From Agrobacterium vitis (GTDB taxonomy: Bacteria > Pseudomonadota > Alphaproteobacteria > Rhizobiales > Rhizobiaceae), in assembly GCF_037039395.1 (NCBI RefSeq), contig NZ_CP146242.1, positions 2,801,001-2,865,000 of the forward strand: a DNA stretch of 64,000 nt, given 5' to 3'. How positions within the stretch are numbered: position 1 is the first letter of the stretch; each line of letters begins with the position of its first letter. The notes beneath the pieces are model-generated. The model worked only from the letters and a program-made list of their open reading frames with translations, was not told the DNA's origin and made no database searches. Below, piece after piece: positions 8,199 through 16,710 of this stretch. Position numbers and translations under genes: made by a program.

Positions 8199-10982
8199 TC
8201 AGAGCGCCACGGCACCCTGTTTGCGGTCGAGAGATCGGTGTTTCAAAAGCGCGAACAGCTCATCGCCGTTCATGGGTCGGGCCAGGCCGTAGCCCTGCAA
8301 GGTATGACAGCCGAGATCCCGCAGAATTTCGGCATGTTGCTTGGTCTCCACACCTTCGGCGATGATTTCAATGCCAAGCGAGCGACCGATTTCGACGATA
8401 GAGCCGATCAACCGCCGCTGTTGCTTGCTCTCGATGATCGGCTGGGTCAATTGCCTGTCGATTTTCAGCCGTCGGGGCGAGAGCTTCAACAGGCTGAGGA
8501 TCGAGGAATAGCCGGTGCCGAAATCATCGATCTCGATATCGATGCCGAGGATCTTGATCTGGCTGATGGCGGTTGCCGCCGCCTCGGCCTTGTCGTCGAA
8601 GGAGATCGATTCCAGCAACTCGAAGGCAAGGCCGCCAGCGGGAAGCGGCGTATCACGCAGATGGGCGACAAGCCCGTCGTCGAACAATCTCTGGGCGGAG
8701 ATATTGACGGAGACATGCGGTGTGTCCAGCCCATGCTCCTGCCAGCGCCGGGCCTCGGCAAGCGATTGTTCGAGAATGCTGTTGTCGATGGCGGCCACGA
8801 CATTCAGGCTTTCCGCAACCGCAAGAAAGGCGATGGGCGGCAACAGGCCAAGCTGCGGATGTTGCCAGCGCGCCAGGGCTTCGACACCGGTGATCTGCAT
8901 GGTGTGCGCGTTAAATTGCGGCTGGAAATAGGGGATGAAATCGTGATCGGCCAGCGAGCGGAGAATGGCGTCGGCGGTGCGCTTGGTGGAAAGGGTCGCT
9001 TCCTTCAGCGTGTCGGAAAAGAATTCCAGCCGGTTCTTGCCGCGCCGTTTTGCCTCGTAAAGCGCGATATCGGCATTGATCAATGCCTGTTCCAGATGAG
9101 GGTGGATGTTGCAGGATTGGGCGATGCCGATGCTGGCGCTAACACGGCATTCCTGGCCCTCCCAATGGATTGGCTGGTTGATGGCGTCGATCAGGATTTC
9201 GCCAAGGATGCGGGCTGCAGCCTGGCTACTCTCGTCGTGTTTGACCACCACGAATTCGTCGCCGCCGATGCGCGCGGCAAAATCCCCGGGCGAAATATGG
9301 GCGTTGATCTGGCTGGCGGCATGACGCAGCATGGCATCGCCTGCCGCGTGGCCCAGCGTGTCGTTGATCTCCTTGAACCTGTCGAGATCGATATGCAGCA
9401 GAGCGACAGATTTGCCGCTGGCCCTGATCTCTTCGACGTCTGCCAGATGCCGGTCGAGGAAGCGTCGGTTTGCAAGTCCGGTCAGGGGATCGTGCAGGGA
9501 TGTATGTTCCATGATCCGCCGGGCAGTTTCCAGCTCCTGGTTCTGGGCCTCCAGCGCGGTTTTGGCATCGTGCAGGGCTTCATGCAGTTTGACATCCGCG
9601 GTGATGTTCCAGTTCACGCCAACGATCTTCTTGCGAAAATCGGCATCGCGATAGATCGAGCCGAAGGAGCGGATATGGCGTATCTGCCCGCTGCGATCCA
9701 GAATGCGGAACTCGGTCGAGTAATTGGAGCTGGTGCGGATGGCTGAGGCCAGAGCGTGTGTGGCACTTTCCCGATCCTCCGGGTGGAGACAATTGCTCCA
9801 GTCCTCGCGGGTTTCAATCGGACGGGATGGATCGCAATCATAGAGCTGGCGCATGCGATTGTCCCAGGTCAGGGCCAGACTGCCGATATCCATTTCCCAC
9901 ACGCCGATTTGCGAGGCATCGAGCGCAATCTGCAATCGTTGTGACAGGGTGCGCAGTTCGCGTTCCTGCTCGTTGAGTTCGGCAATATTGGCCTGCCGTT
10001 CCATCAGCAGATGCGCGACCCACAGGAAAGGGGTGATGATCGTCAGCGCCAGGATGAACATCACCACCTGGCGGAACCAGATGTCCTTGGCGGGTTGTTG
10101 CCAGCCGCCCTTGGGCGCTGCCGCCAGCACCCAAGTCTGGGCGCCAATGCTGACCTCCATGCGCACCGCGCTGGCGCCAATCAATGCGGGATCGCCGAAA
10201 AAGGCGGTATTTGCAGCGTTTTGTGTATCGGAGGCAGCGTAAAGCGCGACATTCATATCGAGGTCGTAGAGACCGCTTTCACGAAACAGCCGCTCCACAT
10301 CGACGGTGCCGCGCAGCAGGCCGTGGGTAAGGGGCTTGTCTTGGGAGGTGGGTTTATCTTGGGAGGCGGGTTTATCCTGGGATATTGGCTGGTCGGGCAA
10401 GTCCGCTGACGCGCTGACCGGTTCGCTCAGGCTCGATGATGCGATGGGGTAAAAGATAACGAGACTATTGCCGGTGTTCGGCAGGTTCATCGGCTCTGTG
10501 ATGACATAGATATTGCTGCGCATGGCCTGCAAGGCGGCTTTTTGCTCCTGCGGGTTGGCGGTAAAATCATATCCAATCTGGTTGAGAATGAACGGATAGG
10601 TCAGCCTTGTCTGCATGTCGAAGGAAAGACCGATTGAGCGCAACCGTACAGGCCTGGAGAAAAATCGCCGGCCAATGGCGGAAAACCGCGCCTGGCTCAT
10701 GTCCGGCTCGGTTTCCAGCACGGCAAGCAGCCCCTGGAGCATCTTGATGTCGGCCTTGATATTGCCTTCCAGCCGGGCGCGGACGGGGCTGAGCTTGTCG
10801 GAAATCGCGGCCTTCCTGTCTTCCAGATAGGCTTTGCGATTTTGGCCCTCGATTGCAAAAATGGTGACGAAAACCGCAGCGCACACAATAAAAGCGGGCC
10901 AGTAGAAGCTGGCGAGCTTCCTGACACTTTCCGCAATGTTACCGGCCCAGGCAGAAGTGATCATCATCAAACTCTTCAACAT
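8199..10982 (-). CDS. Membrane CHASE-PAS-GGDEF-EAL c-di-GMP signalling protein
   Basis: A 927-residue bifunctional c-di-GMP protein. Order: TM1 (about residues 27-46), a periplasmic CHASE-like sensor (IGLSFDMQTRLTYPFILNQI), TM2 (about 308-328), a PAS fold (about 345-465), GGDEF near 490-645 and EAL near 665-915. GGDEF is intact (ARIGGDEFVVV) but lacks the RxxD inhibitory site. EAL residues are complete (GVEALARW, IDDFGTGYSS, IIAEGVET), so both activities are possible. The CHASE domain contains a short SQDKP tandem repeat. The start may instead be the ATG at 10967, preceded by GAAGAG. Confidence 0.92.
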   Translation of the reverse strand: MLKSLMMITSAWAGNIAESVRKLASFYWPAFIVCAAVFVTIFAIEGQNRKAYLEDRKAAISDKLSPVRARLEGNIKADIKMLQGLLAVLETEPDMSQARFSAIGRRFFSRPVRLRSIGLSFDMQTRLTYPFILNQIGYDFTANPQEQKAALQAMRSNIYVITEPMNLPNTGNSLVIFYPIASSSLSEPVSASADLPDQPISQDKPASQDKPTSQDKPLTHGLLRGTVDVERLFRESGLYDLDMNVALYAASDTQNAANTAFFGDPALIGASAVRMEVSIGAQTWVLAAAPKGGWQQPAKDIWFRQVVMFILALTIITPFLWVAHLLMERQANIAELNEQERELRTLSQRLQIALDASQIGVWEMDIGSLALTWDNRMRQLYDCDPSRPIETREDWSNCLHPEDRESATHALASAIRTSSNYSTEFRILDRSGQIRHIRSFGSIYRDADFRKKIVGVNWNITADVKLHEALHDAKTALEAQNQELETARRIMEHTSLHDPLTGLANRRFLDRHLADVEEIRASGKSVALLHIDLDRFKEINDTLGHAAGDAMLRHAASQINAHISPGDFAARIGGDEFVVVKHDESSQAAARILGEILIDAINQPIHWEGQECRVSASIGIAQSCNIHPHLEQALINADIALYEAKRRGKNRLEFFSDTLKEATLSTKRTADAILRSLADHDFIPYFQPQFNAHTMQITGVEALARWQHPQLGLLPPIAFLAVAESLNVVAAIDNSILEQSLAEARRWQEHGLDTPHVSVNISAQRLFDDGLVAHLRDTPLPAGGLAFELLESISFDDKAEAAATAISQIKILGIDIEIDDFGTGYSSILSLLKLSPRRLKIDRQLTQPIIESKQQRRLIGSIVEIGRSLGIEIIAEGVETKQHAEILRDLGCHTLQGYGLARPMNGDELFALLKHRSLDRKQGAVAL
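10320..10385. repeat. Short in-frame tandem repeat in the CHASE domain
   Basis: Three imperfect 18-base units (read on the plus strand, CTTGGGAGGTGGGTTTAT and variants) encode successive SQDKP-type pentapeptides within the periplasmic domain of the GGDEF-EAL protein. Such units expand and contract by slippage without breaking the frame. Confidence 0.7.
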
Positions 10983-11022
10983 GCAGATATATCGATGTTT
11001 CGGTCCTGCTCTTTACAGCGCC

Positions 11023-11113
11023 GTGCGCCATATGGCGCACAAAGGTTCGCTATAACTCTTATATCTGCGGCATAATTTTCTCTTTAAGCCGATTCCGGTT
11101 TAAAGAATTATGC
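11023..11113. repeat. Composite rhizobial palindromic element
   Basis: It opens with a perfect 18-base palindrome GTGCGCCATATGGCGCAC (11023-11040) and ends with a long inverted repeat, GCATAATT ... CTTTAAGCCG (11070-11091) against CCGGTTTAAAG ... AATTATGC (11096-11113). This arrangement matches an intergenic element I recall as widespread in Rhizobium/Agrobacterium genomes. Its role is unknown. Confidence 0.65.
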
Positions 11114-11837
11114 AGGAGAGTCTGCCAGTCTCATATGTCACCTGACAGACTTTCGATCTTGTTGTTTTCGCGTCGGATTTCTCAAAAATCGATCTCAATT
11201 TGCGGTCCGATGCTGTCGCGCTCGGTAGAGCGTAAGGTGCAGTATTCATTTCGAAGATTGACCCCTAATCGCTTCGCCCATTTTGGATGATATGGTTAGA
11301 TCACTCTTCTTATTCTAAGATACTTATGCAGACTTGATCATTTCATTGCAAAGTAATTCTCTAAAATGTCCTCATTGATGTAAAAAATGTCGTGTTTCGA
11401 AAAAATATCCGTATTTCAATCGATCCTGGTGACATATCTTGTTATAAAGAAAATTATCTGTGAATTTTAATTTGTAATTTTGTTGAATTTCCTCTCAAAT
11501 AATCTGGAATTTATGAGAGAAATTTTCCAATGGGCAATAGATAAAAATGAGATTGCCTGCGCTATAGTCGACGCATGGTGTTGTCATATTATCTGGGTGA
11601 AGCGCGCTCCACGATAGGGGGTGCAAGGCGCTGTATGGATATTGTCGTCAAGCACGCGATGAAATAATGACCGCATCAGTTCATGAAAAAATTGAAAATT
11701 CCTGAATTTTCCTGCCAAGTTTCGTGGGTTTGTTTTCATTTGTGTATTTCTAATATTGAAAAATCCTGATGCAATTCACGTCGTTCCCTATCATTTTTGC
11801 TCGGAAACCTACGGAAACCCAAAAGACAAATGAAAAA

Positions 11838-11890
11838 AGCGAGTGACAATCTGGCTGGTTCAATCTGAACCCGGCCGACCGTCACTCGCT
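11838..11890. terminator. Terminator-like hairpin downstream of preA, dispersed family copy A
   Basis: Outer stem AGCGAGTGAC (11838-11847) pairs with GTCACTCGCT (11881-11890). The inner hairpin is built on TGGTTCAATCTGAACC. The same inner core, with a different outer stem, recurs at 50401-50443, which marks a dispersed structured element. It lies downstream of preA (minus strand). Confidence 0.6.
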
Positions 11891-11954
11891 GCCAGTTTAA
11901 GGCTTTGAGATATTCACAAAGGGAAGTCCAACGCCACCGCGATGACGGCTGGGC

Positions 11955-13268
11955 TTATTCCGCTGCCTGCACCGCCATCGGATTGTTGGGATGGGTCGTC
12001 CAGTTGGCATAGTTCGGATCGACCGGCTTGCCGGTGCGTTGGTCCAGCGTGCCGGGTTCCAGCCCGACCATGGTGATGCAGTTTTCGACCGGACAGACGT
12101 TGACGCAGAGATTGCAGCCGACGCATTCGTCTTCCATCACCTCAAACTTGCGCGCACCATCGACAATGCTGGTAATCGCCTGATGGGACGTGTCCTCACA
12201 GGCGATGTGACAGCGTCCGCATTTGATGCAGGCATCCTGGTCGATCTGCGCCTTGGCGATATAGTTGAGGTTGAGATATTGCCAGTCGGTGACGTTGGGC
12301 ACTGCGCGGCCGCAGATGTCGTCCAGGCTCCGATGGCCCTTGGCATCCATCCAGTCGGACAGGCCCGATATCATTTCCTGAACGATCTTGAAGCCATAGG
12401 TCATGGCGGCGGTGCAGACCTGCACATTGCCAGCGCCCAGCGCCAGGAATTCCGCCGCATCGCGCCAGGTGGTGATGCCGCCGATGCCTGAGATCGGCAG
12501 GCCATAGGTTTCCGGATCGCGGGCGATTTCCGCCACCATGTTCAGCGCGATTGGCTTGACCGCCGGGCCGCAATAGCCGCCATGGCTGCCCTTGCCGCCA
12601 ACGCTGGGGTTCGGGGCAAAGCTATCGAGATCGACCGAGACGATGGAATTGATGGTGTTGATCAGCGACACCGCATCGGTGCCGCCAGCCTTTGCAGCGC
12701 GGGCCGGTTTGCGGATATCGGTGATATTCGGTGTCAGCTTGGTGATTACAGGCATGCGGCTATATTGCTTGCACCAGCGCACCACCATTTCGATATATTC
12801 CGGCACCTGGCCGACGGCAGCCCCCATGCCGCGTTCCGACATGCCATGCGGACAGCCGAAATTCAGCTCGATGCCGTCTGCCCCGGTTTCCTCGACCAGC
12901 GGCAGGATGGCCTTCCACTCTTCCTCCTCGCAGGGCACCATGATCGAGGCGATCAGGGCGCGGTCCGGCCAGTTCATCTTGACCATCTTCATTTCCTGAA
13001 GATTGACCTGCAAGGGCCGGTCGGTAATCAGCTCGATATTGTTGAGACCCAGCAGGCGGCGGTCCGCCCCCCAGATGGCCCCGTAGCGCGGACCATTGAC
13101 ATTGACGACCGGCGGGCCTTCCGAGCCGAGGGTTTTCCATACCACGCCACCCCAGCCCGCCTTGAAGGCGCGCTCGACATTATAGGCCTTGTCGGTGGGT
13201 GGCGCAGAGGCCAGCCAGAAGGGGTTGGGCGATTTGATGCCGACGAAATTATTTCTGATATCAGCCAT
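11955..13268 (-). CDS. preA: NAD-dependent dihydropyrimidine dehydrogenase subunit PreA
   Basis: A 437-residue FMN/Fe-S subunit that reduces uracil and thymine to dihydropyrimidines, the first step of the reductive pathway. The N-terminal two thirds form the dihydroorotate-dehydrogenase-like FMN barrel (GIELNFGCPHGMSERGMGAA, SGIGGITTWRDAAEFLALGA). The C-terminus carries two 4Fe-4S motifs, CIKCGRCHIACED and CVGCNLCVNVCPV. It follows preT by 17 bases in one operon. Its product feeds HydA at 2510-3964. Confidence 0.95.
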   Translation of the reverse strand: MADIRNNFVGIKSPNPFWLASAPPTDKAYNVERAFKAGWGGVVWKTLGSEGPPVVNVNGPRYGAIWGADRRLLGLNNIELITDRPLQVNLQEMKMVKMNWPDRALIASIMVPCEEEEWKAILPLVEETGADGIELNFGCPHGMSERGMGAAVGQVPEYIEMVVRWCKQYSRMPVITKLTPNITDIRKPARAAKAGGTDAVSLINTINSIVSVDLDSFAPNPSVGGKGSHGGYCGPAVKPIALNMVAEIARDPETYGLPISGIGGITTWRDAAEFLALGAGNVQVCTAAMTYGFKIVQEMISGLSDWMDAKGHRSLDDICGRAVPNVTDWQYLNLNYIAKAQIDQDACIKCGRCHIACEDTSHQAITSIVDGARKFEVMEDECVGCNLCVNVCPVENCITMVGLEPGTLDQRTGKPVDPNYANWTTHPNNPMAVQAAE

Positions 13269-13285
13269 GGTTCAATCCCTTCGGC

Positions 13286-14647
13286 TCAGGCGACGGCGCT
13301 GACGCCGGAGGCGTCCGCAGCAAGCGTCAGGTTGATGCTTTCAGCCGCGTCGCGGCCCATGGCAACGGCAGAGACCGTCAGGTCCTGACCGCCCAAGGCG
13401 CAGTCACCGCCCGCCCAGACGCCGGGCAGCGACGTGCGCCCCTCTGCATCCACAGCGATCTTGCCGCCTTGCATGGCAAGGCTTTCCTGGCCTTCCGGGT
13501 CGAGCTTCTGGCCGATGGCGACGAGGATCTGATCGGCCTTGATCTCGGTGATGTGGCCGGTGCCCTTCATCAACCCGTTTTCCAGGTGGGTGTATTCAAA
13601 GCTGATCGAGGCGACATGGCCGCCGTGATGCGCAACCTCTTTCGGCTGGAGCCAATGGCGGATCTGCACGCCCTTGGAGGCGGCAAGATCCTGCTCATAA
13701 TCCGAAGCGTTCATATGCTCCTTGCCACGGCGATAGCAGATGGTAACGTTTTCCGCGCCGAGCAGCTTGGCCTGCACGCCCGCATCGATGGCGGTCATGC
13801 CGCCGCCGATGACGACGACATCGCGTCCGACAGGCACATCGCTCTTGGCGTCTGCCTGGCGCAGATGGGCGATGAACTCCACCGCATCCATCACACCATT
13901 GGTATCGGCGCCGGGAATGGTCAACATATTGACATTGCCAAGGCCGGTGCCGAGGAAAACCGCATCAAACTTGGCCTTCAACTCGGCAAGGGTAAAGTCG
14001 CGGCCCAGCATCTGGCCATGCAACACATCGATATTGCCAATCGACAGGATGTAATCCACTTCCGCCTGGGCATAGTCATCGGTGGTCTTGTAGGCGGCAA
14101 TGCCATATTCGTTCAATCCGCCCGCCTTGGGGCGGGTATCATAGATGGTGACGGAATGGCCGTGCATGGCCAGCCGATGCGCGCAGGCAAGACCGGCTGG
14201 ACCGGCGCCAACCACGGCAACGGTTTTTCCGGTTGAGGCAGCGGCTGTGTAGAACTGGTGGCCATGTTCAATGGCCAGATCTGTCGCATAACGCTGCAAG
14301 CGGCCGATCTCCACCGGGCGTTCTTCGGCGGTGTTGCGCACGCAGGCCTCTTCGCAGAGCTGTTCGGTGGGACAGACGCGGGCGCACATGCCGCCAAGGA
14401 TGTTCTGATCGAAAATCGTCTTGGCCGAGCCGGTCGGATTGCCGGTCGAGATCTGGCGGATGAACAGCGGAATGTCGATTGAGGTCGGACAGGCCGTCAT
14501 GCAGGGCGCGTCATAACAGAAATAGCAGCGGTCAGACGCGACAAGCGCTTCATGGTCGCCCAGGCGCGGATGCAGATCGGAGAAGTTTTTTACATAATCG
14601 GCAGCGTCAAGCCGCCCGGCCTTCAGGCCCGGTTCCAGTTTTCGCAT
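13286..14647 (-). CDS. preT: NAD-dependent dihydropyrimidine dehydrogenase subunit PreT
   Basis: The electron-transfer subunit that passes electrons from NADH to PreA. N-terminal Fe-S cysteines are in CYFCYDAPCMTACP and CARVCPTEQLCEEACV. The FAD motif is VAVVGAGPAGLACAHRL near residue 143, and the second nucleotide-binding motif is VVVIGGGMTAIDAG. The start at 14647 (MRKLEPGLKAG) has the ribosome-binding site GAGGG; the longer frame to 14713 would begin inside the candidate regulatory site. First gene of preT-preA. Confidence 0.95.
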   Translation of the reverse strand: MRKLEPGLKAGRLDAADYVKNFSDLHPRLGDHEALVASDRCYFCYDAPCMTACPTSIDIPLFIRQISTGNPTGSAKTIFDQNILGGMCARVCPTEQLCEEACVRNTAEERPVEIGRLQRYATDLAIEHGHQFYTAAASTGKTVAVVGAGPAGLACAHRLAMHGHSVTIYDTRPKAGGLNEYGIAAYKTTDDYAQAEVDYILSIGNIDVLHGQMLGRDFTLAELKAKFDAVFLGTGLGNVNMLTIPGADTNGVMDAVEFIAHLRQADAKSDVPVGRDVVVIGGGMTAIDAGVQAKLLGAENVTICYRRGKEHMNASDYEQDLAASKGVQIRHWLQPKEVAHHGGHVASISFEYTHLENGLMKGTGHITEIKADQILVAIGQKLDPEGQESLAMQGGKIAVDAEGRTSLPGVWAGGDCALGGQDLTVSAVAMGRDAAESINLTLAADASGVSAVA

Positions 14648-14705
14648 CGCAGTTCCCTCTTTTTTGTTCGAAGCGATTGGGAAAATCGTAACGCAGGATA
14701 AAAAA

Positions 14706-14721
14706 TTTATCAAACGGTAAA
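14706..14721. promoter_or_regulatory. Weaker RutR-like site upstream of preT
   Basis: TTTATCAAACGGTAAA has the same layout as the site at 6154-6169: a good right half (GGTAAA), a four-base spacer and a poorer left half (TTTATC, four of six against TTGACC). Its place about 60 bases before the preT start fits joint control of both pyrimidine operons. Taken alone the match is modest. Confidence 0.35.
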
Positions 14722-14935
14722 AATTGGAATATGCCGCAATGCGGCAAATTGTTCAACCTGCTGATATTGAAGGATTTTACTCGATTTCTGATGCTGTGTG
14801 TTGGCCTTCATGCCCAGTGATAAAACATGATGAAAATCCTCCACTATATACTTTACTCTTTTACTCATGTTTTGTAGGGTGGTTGCACACACACGAGGAT
14901 GGCAAGACGCCGCCGCCATACACAGGAGACGGTCC

Positions 14936-15340
14936 ATGGCAAAACACAATGCGCCAAAAAAGAAGAAGCAGACGGATAAGCGGGCTGTGACGGCTGCCCC
15001 GGTTGACGACAAAGGCGGCCAGGCAGATATCAAGAGCTTCCTCTATGTCGGCGGGCGCGATTGCCAGGTGGCGCATCTGCGCCAGATTGCCACGAATTTC
15101 GGCGCTGAACTGATCCACCACGACGGCGGATTGCGGGAAGCCGTCTCGCGTATCGATACCGTGCTGCCCTCGGTGGACTGCGTGTTCTGCCCGATCGACT
15201 GTATCAGCCATGATGCGTGTCTGCGGGTGAAGAGCGGCTGCAAGAAATTCGGCAAGACCTTCATTCCGCTGCGCAACGGCTCGAAATCCAGCCTGGAACG
15301 GGCGCTTCAGACCTTGAACGACCGCTCTGACAGCAATTGA
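14936..15340 (+). CDS. DUF2325 domain protein
   Basis: A 134-residue protein with a Lys-rich N-terminus followed by the DUF2325 core FLYVGGRDCQVAHLRQIA, then a cysteine-rich segment (DCVFCPIDCISHDAC) and a closing FIPLRNGS. The start at 14936 follows GGAGACGGTCC. The function of the family is unknown; the cysteines suggest a metal or redox site. A small ORF follows 12 bases downstream, probably in the same transcript. Confidence 0.85.
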   Translation: MAKHNAPKKKKQTDKRAVTAAPVDDKGGQADIKSFLYVGGRDCQVAHLRQIATNFGAELIHHDGGLREAVSRIDTVLPSVDCVFCPIDCISHDACLRVKSGCKKFGKTFIPLRNGSKSSLERALQTLNDRSDSN

Positions 15341-15352
15341 GGGACATATTTC

Positions 15353-15631
15353 ATGCATGACGGCAGTGACGGTAGCCTGATGATCGAGCTGCACAAGCTT
15401 GGCGACCAGGCGGGGGAGGGACTGATCGGCGCTCTCTATGAGCGGCAGCAGGATGGCCGGGAACGGCAGGCGGCGATGGCAGAGATCATCCGGCTGCCGG
15501 GCCTGCATGAACGGCCCGTTTCGCGCACCCAGCATTTGGCTCAAGGGTTGCGCCGGGACGCGGTTTCAGCCGAGGTCATCGATTTTCCGCCGCCGCAATG
15601 GCACCGCAACGCGGCACGCCGCAAAAGCTGA
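15353..15631 (+). CDS. Small hypothetical protein after DUF2325
   Basis: A 92-codon ORF starting 12 bases after the DUF2325 stop, preceded by GAGGGACATATTTC. The product is charged, with no membrane segment or domain I recognise (IIRLPGLHERPVSRTQHLAQ in the middle). Coupling to DUF2325 is the main support. The overlapping frame from 15438 is less likely. Confidence 0.55.
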   Translation: MHDGSDGSLMIELHKLGDQAGEGLIGALYERQQDGRERQAAMAEIIRLPGLHERPVSRTQHLAQGLRRDAVSAEVIDFPPPQWHRNAARRKS

Positions 15632-15997
15632 TTAGCTGCGCGGCAAAAACGCGCCCAGCGCCAGCAGCGCCCAACCAACCATCATCGCAATACCGCCCGT
15701 TGGGGCGGCCATGGGAAACAGGCTTTGGCCAGTCCATTGCTTGACTGCCAGGTCGCCTGCAAACAGCAGCACGCCAAGGCCGATCACCAGGCCGGATAGC
15801 GTCGCGGTGCGTATCCTGTCACCGGCCAGATAAAGCCCCAGCAAGGCGGGAGCATGGGTGAGCGCAATCGAGGAGGCGGGGCCGAGCAGATTGCCAGCCC
15901 CCGTCACATGCGCCGCCGCTGCCGCCAGCCCGACGCCGCAGGCGCCGAACAGGCCGGACAGAATAAGCAGGAGAGGTCTCAATGCGCGCAGGCTCAT
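15632..15997 (-). CDS. DUF423 family small membrane protein
   Basis: A 121-residue inner-membrane protein with four predicted helices, including LLLILSGLFGACGVGLAAAAA and GGIAMMVGWALLALGAFL, the usual size and pattern of DUF423 (YgdD-like). The start at 15997 (MSLRALRPLLL) fits the family; the longer frame to 16150 is the globin gene read out of frame. It sits just downstream of the truncated-globin gene on the same strand. Function unknown. Confidence 0.85.
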   Translation of the reverse strand: MSLRALRPLLLILSGLFGACGVGLAAAAAHVTGAGNLLGPASSIALTHAPALLGLYLAGDRIRTATLSGLVIGLGVLLFAGDLAVKQWTGQSLFPMAAPTGGIAMMVGWALLALGAFLPRS

Positions 15998-16001
15998 GGC
16001 G

Positions 16002-16406
16002 CTATTCCTTGTTCTGCATATGATGGGCAAGTTTCTCGATGGGCGTCCAGATGATCTCGCGCAGCTTCTCGTGGGCAATGGTCTCGTCCATGGCGCGGCG
16101 AAAACACAGCAACCACTCATCGCGCTCTTGGTGCCCGATTTCCGCGACAAAATGGCGACGCCGTAACATCGGATGGCCGCGCTTCTGCATATAAACCGGC
16201 GGCCCGCCGAGATAGCCGGTGAGGTAATCGTAAAACTTCTCTTCGCTTTCGGTGAGGTCGGCTGGATGGATTGCCCGGCATCGCGCCGCTTCCGGCAGCG
16301 TGTCCATCAACTGATAAAACCGCGCCACCAGCGCCTTCACCGTCGCATCGCCGCCGATCGCCTCATAAAGCGTTATGGTCTTCTCGTCGCTCACGTTCTG
16401 CCTCAT
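16002..16406 (-). CDS. Group II truncated hemoglobin
   Basis: A 134-residue 2-on-2 globin (trHbO/YjbI type). Visible signatures: TLYEAIGGDATVKALVARFYQLMD at the N-terminal helix region, YLGGPPVYMQKRGHPMLRRRH carrying the proximal-histidine region, and RDEWLLCFRRAMDE with the conserved tryptophan. Such proteins bind O2 or NO. The start at 16406 (MRQNVSDEKT) is chosen by family length. It is followed within a few bases by the DUF423 gene. Confidence 0.9.
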   Translation of the reverse strand: MRQNVSDEKTITLYEAIGGDATVKALVARFYQLMDTLPEAARCRAIHPADLTESEEKFYDYLTGYLGGPPVYMQKRGHPMLRRRHFVAEIGHQERDEWLLCFRRAMDETIAHEKLREIIWTPIEKLAHHMQNKE

Positions 16407-16534
16407 TTTTACGGGAGTCTTATCGCTGAACTGTCGGCGATGATGCAACGAAGAATGAAATGATGTGTCGATTGGGCGCAGACCGACCGATATCACCTAT
16501 CGGCGCGGCTCCTGCCTGGCGGGGTGACAGGCAT

Positions 16535-16566
16535 GTTTCAATCCACGCCCCTGCATGAGGGGCGTC
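16535..16566. repeat. Solitary type I-C-like CRISPR repeat
   Basis: A 32-base sequence, beginning GTTTCAATCCACGCCCC and ending TGAGGGGCGTC, carries the GTTTCAATCCACGCC terminus and the GC palindrome typical of type I-C (Cas5d/Cas8c) repeats. No second copy stands at spacer distance on either side and no cas gene is in the window, so it is not an array. It is an orphan unit between the globin and hydrolase genes. Confidence 0.5.
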
Positions 16567-16710
16567 CTGATCTTCCCTCGTTTCAGTTCATCAAAATCAT
16601 TCGGGTTTTACGAACCGGAGGCTTTTCCGGCATGCTCAGGGTTCGCGCCAGATTATGCCGTGGCGCATTGCCTGGCAAAGGATCAGGTCTTCAATGCTTT
16701 TTGTGAGGCC

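Larger units (their letters stand above)
10983..11954. other. Long intergenic region without a supported gene
   Basis: Between the GGDEF-EAL gene and preA there is almost 1 kb with no credible ORF. It holds a composite palindromic repeat (11023-11113), an AT-rich stretch, and a terminator-like hairpin (11838-11890) beyond the preA stop. I see nothing else I can name. Confidence 0.6.

Noticed and set aside
14861..15544. Long minus-strand ORF opposite the DUF2325 gene
   Set aside because: It is the antisense shadow of a recognisable plus-strand domain protein, with His/Arg/Pro-biased composition and no ribosome-binding site.
16535..16566. Calling a CRISPR array here
   Set aside because: Only one repeat-like unit exists; no second copy at spacer distance and no cas genes in the window. 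Reported as a solitary repeat instead.
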